A stretch of 64,000 bases of DNA, taken from assembly GCA_964542645.1 (NCBI GenBank), contig CAZIUG010000008.1:248001-312000 (forward strand). Direction: 5' to 3'. Position 1 is the stretch's first letter; the number at the start of each line of letters is the position of its first letter. Positions 62,788 to 64,000 of the stretch are shown in pieces. Position numbers and translations under genes: made by a program. This DNA is from Moanibacter sp964542645 (lineage in GTDB: Bacteria; Verrucomicrobiota; Verrucomicrobiia; Opitutales; UBA2987). Under the pieces are notes generated by a model that saw only the letters and a program-made list of their open reading frames with translations, was not told the DNA's origin and did no database searches.

Positions 62788-64000
62788 CTAGCTAAACCCC
62801 ATCTCGGCATTGAGTTCCGCCTGATAAACACTAGCATCGCCCGATAGAACTTCACCCAAGCTTAGTGACCGGTTAAGAGCGGCTGATTCAAAGACACCGA
62901 GAATCCCAGCAACAGCAGATATTCCGGTAGCACCATCGACTTCAGGAGATTGCCTTTTCGTAATCGCCTCACCGAAATCATGGAATTCGATGGCCAAGGT
63001 TTTGGCATCCGTTGCCGCAAAAGGTAGATCATACTCAACAGTTTTCTCACCAAAAAGCCTTTTTGTTATTTCATTGAGTTCGAAGTTAGAAAGCAACTCT
63101 AAGATTTCTTTACCACACACCTCTTCACTTCCTCTTTGTAGAATCACCTGTCCGCCATTACGATCTCCGGGAAGAACGAGCGAACCCAAGGGCCCACTAA
63201 TGAATCGCTCGAAACTGCCTTTACCTTTTCCCCCTGATATCATGGAAAATTGAACCAGCGCCCCAGATTCCATTTTATAGAGCGCCACAATCGAATCTTC
63301 ACCCGTCGCCTTGATTGATTCCGGAAACGTTTTATGTCGTTCCCGATAGGACTCAAGTTCGTGGGTAAAGTTTTTTGGGCGGTGACGAGTGTTTTCTACA
63401 ATCAGCCCGCTCCCAAAAATTTGAGCATAGTCACCCAAGAAATACTGGAAAAGGTCCGCGTAATGTACGCCGGCATCAAAGGCAATCGTACCCTGGTTCT
63501 TGAGATGCCGCCACGGAGTTATAGCGTAATTCGCTTTGCCTCCGATACCCTTCTGGATCATCAGATGTGGATCGCCGATAAGTCCCTGGTCAAGGATCCC
63601 ACGCACCAACCTGTTCACCGGATCACGTCGATAGTTCTCCTCGGTCGACAGTACACACCCACTTTCTTCCGCCGCATCGATAATAGCCCTACTTGAACGA
63701 ATGGTCAGCCCCAAAGGCTTTTCTACTTGAACATGTTTTCCAGCCCTTAGAGCCGGGACTGCAATAGAATGGTGATAGGCCGGTTCAGTAACTACGTCCA
63801 CAGCCCTGATGTCAGGATGAGCATAGACCCTTTCCGGATCGGTGAATACAAGTGGCTTTTTCCCAAAGAGTCGCTCAACTTCACGGGCACAGAAATTAGC
63901 ATTCTCCTCCCGAAGATCACAGACTCCAACCAGCTCAAGATTCCCTATCCCACTCTCGTCTAGTTCCTTGTAGCCTAATACATGCCTATGCCCCATTCCA
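62788..64000 (-). CDS. Gfo/Idh/MocA family oxidoreductase, 5' end beyond the window
   Basis: At least 403 residues; the coding frame is open to the window edge. The first readable residues (GMGHRHVLGY) are the end of the glycine-rich Rossmann loop, so the true start lies a few codons outside. VEKPLGLTIRSS carries the catalytic lysine, and AFDAGVHYADLFQYFLGDY is the substrate-domain helix. It is longer than the other family members in the window. It lies upstream of the rpsP operon on the same strand, separated by about 260 nt. Confidence 0.9.
   Translation of the reverse strand, partial: GMGHRHVLGYKELDESGIGNLELVGVCDLREENANFCAREVERLFGKKPLVFTDPERVYAHPDIRAVDVVTEPAYHHSIAVPALRAGKHVQVEKPLGLTIRSSRAIIDAAEESGCVLSTEENYRRDPVNRLVRGILDQGLIGDPHLMIQKGIGGKANYAITPWRHLKNQGTIAFDAGVHYADLFQYFLGDYAQIFGSGLIVENTRHRPKNFTHELESYRERHKTFPESIKATGEDSIVALYKMESGALVQFSMISGGKGKGSFERFISGPLGSLVLPGDRNGGQVILQRGSEEVCGKEILELLSNFELNEITKRLFGEKTVEYDLPFAATDAKTLAIEFHDFGEAITKRQSPEVDGATGISAVAGILGVFESAALNRSLSLGEVLSGDASVYQAELNAEMGFS

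Noticed and set aside
62529..62855. A 108-codon minus-strand frame between the last Gfo/Idh gene and rpsP.
   Set aside because: It overlaps the Gfo/Idh 3' end in another frame and the residues look random; the stretch is more likely the rpsP promoter region.
1..64000. CRISPR arrays, rRNA genes, transposases, restriction or anti-phage systems.
   Set aside because: None was found: no regularly spaced repeats, rRNA signatures, DDE transposase or defence-gene motifs are visible in the window.

Overview
The window is a 64 kb bacterial chromosome segment of moderate G+C (sample lines outside one islet count about 37-42% G+C). No 16S gene is present, so taxonomy is inference. The gene set suggests a marine or sediment member of the PVC group, most likely Verrucomicrobiota: six Gfo/Idh/MocA oxidoreductases, three sugar-isomerase TIM barrels, a ThuA-domain protein, a GH32 and a GH88 enzyme, a true formylglycine-generating enzyme, and a 191-residue hypothetical of a type I associate with Planctomycetes and Verrucomicrobia.

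Layout. 1-5.8 kb holds siroheme synthesis (precorrin-2 dehydrogenase, uroporphyrinogen-III methyltransferase) close to a siroheme-dependent sulfite/nitrite reductase with a C-terminal helical extension. tRNA-Lys and tRNA-Thr follow at 6.3-6.5 kb. 6.9-24 kb is a mosaic of sugar genes: ThuA plus a zinc dehydrogenase, GH32, a galactonate-dehydratase-like enolase, two Gfo/Idh pairs or partners, TIM-barrel isomerases, a cytochrome-PQQ sugar dehydrogenase and a GmhA-like isomerase. These are interrupted by a fluoride channel (CrcB), a MarC protein and a Nudix hydrolase. 24.6-26.1 kb holds an SRPBCC protein and an OGG1-type DNA glycosylase.

26.17-30.26 kb is the most striking part. It is a compact three-gene phosphonate islet (phosphonoacetate hydrolase, phosphonoacetaldehyde dehydrogenase, and an iron alcohol dehydrogenase of the phosphonoacetaldehyde/2-hydroxyethylphosphonate type). 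It sits against the 3' end of an intact tRNA-Leu gene, and its far side is bounded by a direct repeat of the tRNA 3' end (20 of 21 bases). Its G+C is visibly higher than that of its neighbours. It looks like a tRNA-targeted acquired cassette without its own integrase.

30.5-39.9 kb is a pentose and uronate block: xylB, xylA, a Gfo/Idh protein, KDG kinase, an Ldh-family reductase and a 2-hydroxyacid dehydrogenase on the minus strand, with a divergent UxaE-type uronate epimerase. 40-45.8 kb is cell-envelope related: a glucosaminidase, a D,D-carboxypeptidase, a secreted two-repeat protein, a TM2 protein, a sugar epimerase and a nucleotidyltransferase. 46-55 kb is a second carbohydrate-acid block on the plus strand: HpaI-type aldolase, LarA-like racemase, TIM barrel, hydroxyacid dehydrogenase, GH88 unsaturated uronyl hydrolase, Gfo/Idh, SDR and DUF4416, with a phosphoribosyltransferase on the other strand. 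55-62.5 kb holds a cobalamin adenosyltransferase, DUF445, an acyl-CoA/ACP synthetase, a decayed HAD hydrolase, the formylglycine-generating enzyme, a conserved hypothetical, and rpsP-trmD-rplS without rimM. The window ends inside another Gfo/Idh/MocA gene.

Taken together the genes describe a heterotroph that takes sugars, unsaturated uronates and aldonates from polysaccharides (probably sulfated, given the sulfatase-maturing enzyme) down to 2-keto-3-deoxy-gluconate and pentulose phosphates. It assimilates sulfur through sulfite and has acquired the ability to harvest phosphorus and carbon from simple C2 phosphonates. No sugar or phosphonate transporter and no recognisable transcription factor is encoded in the window.
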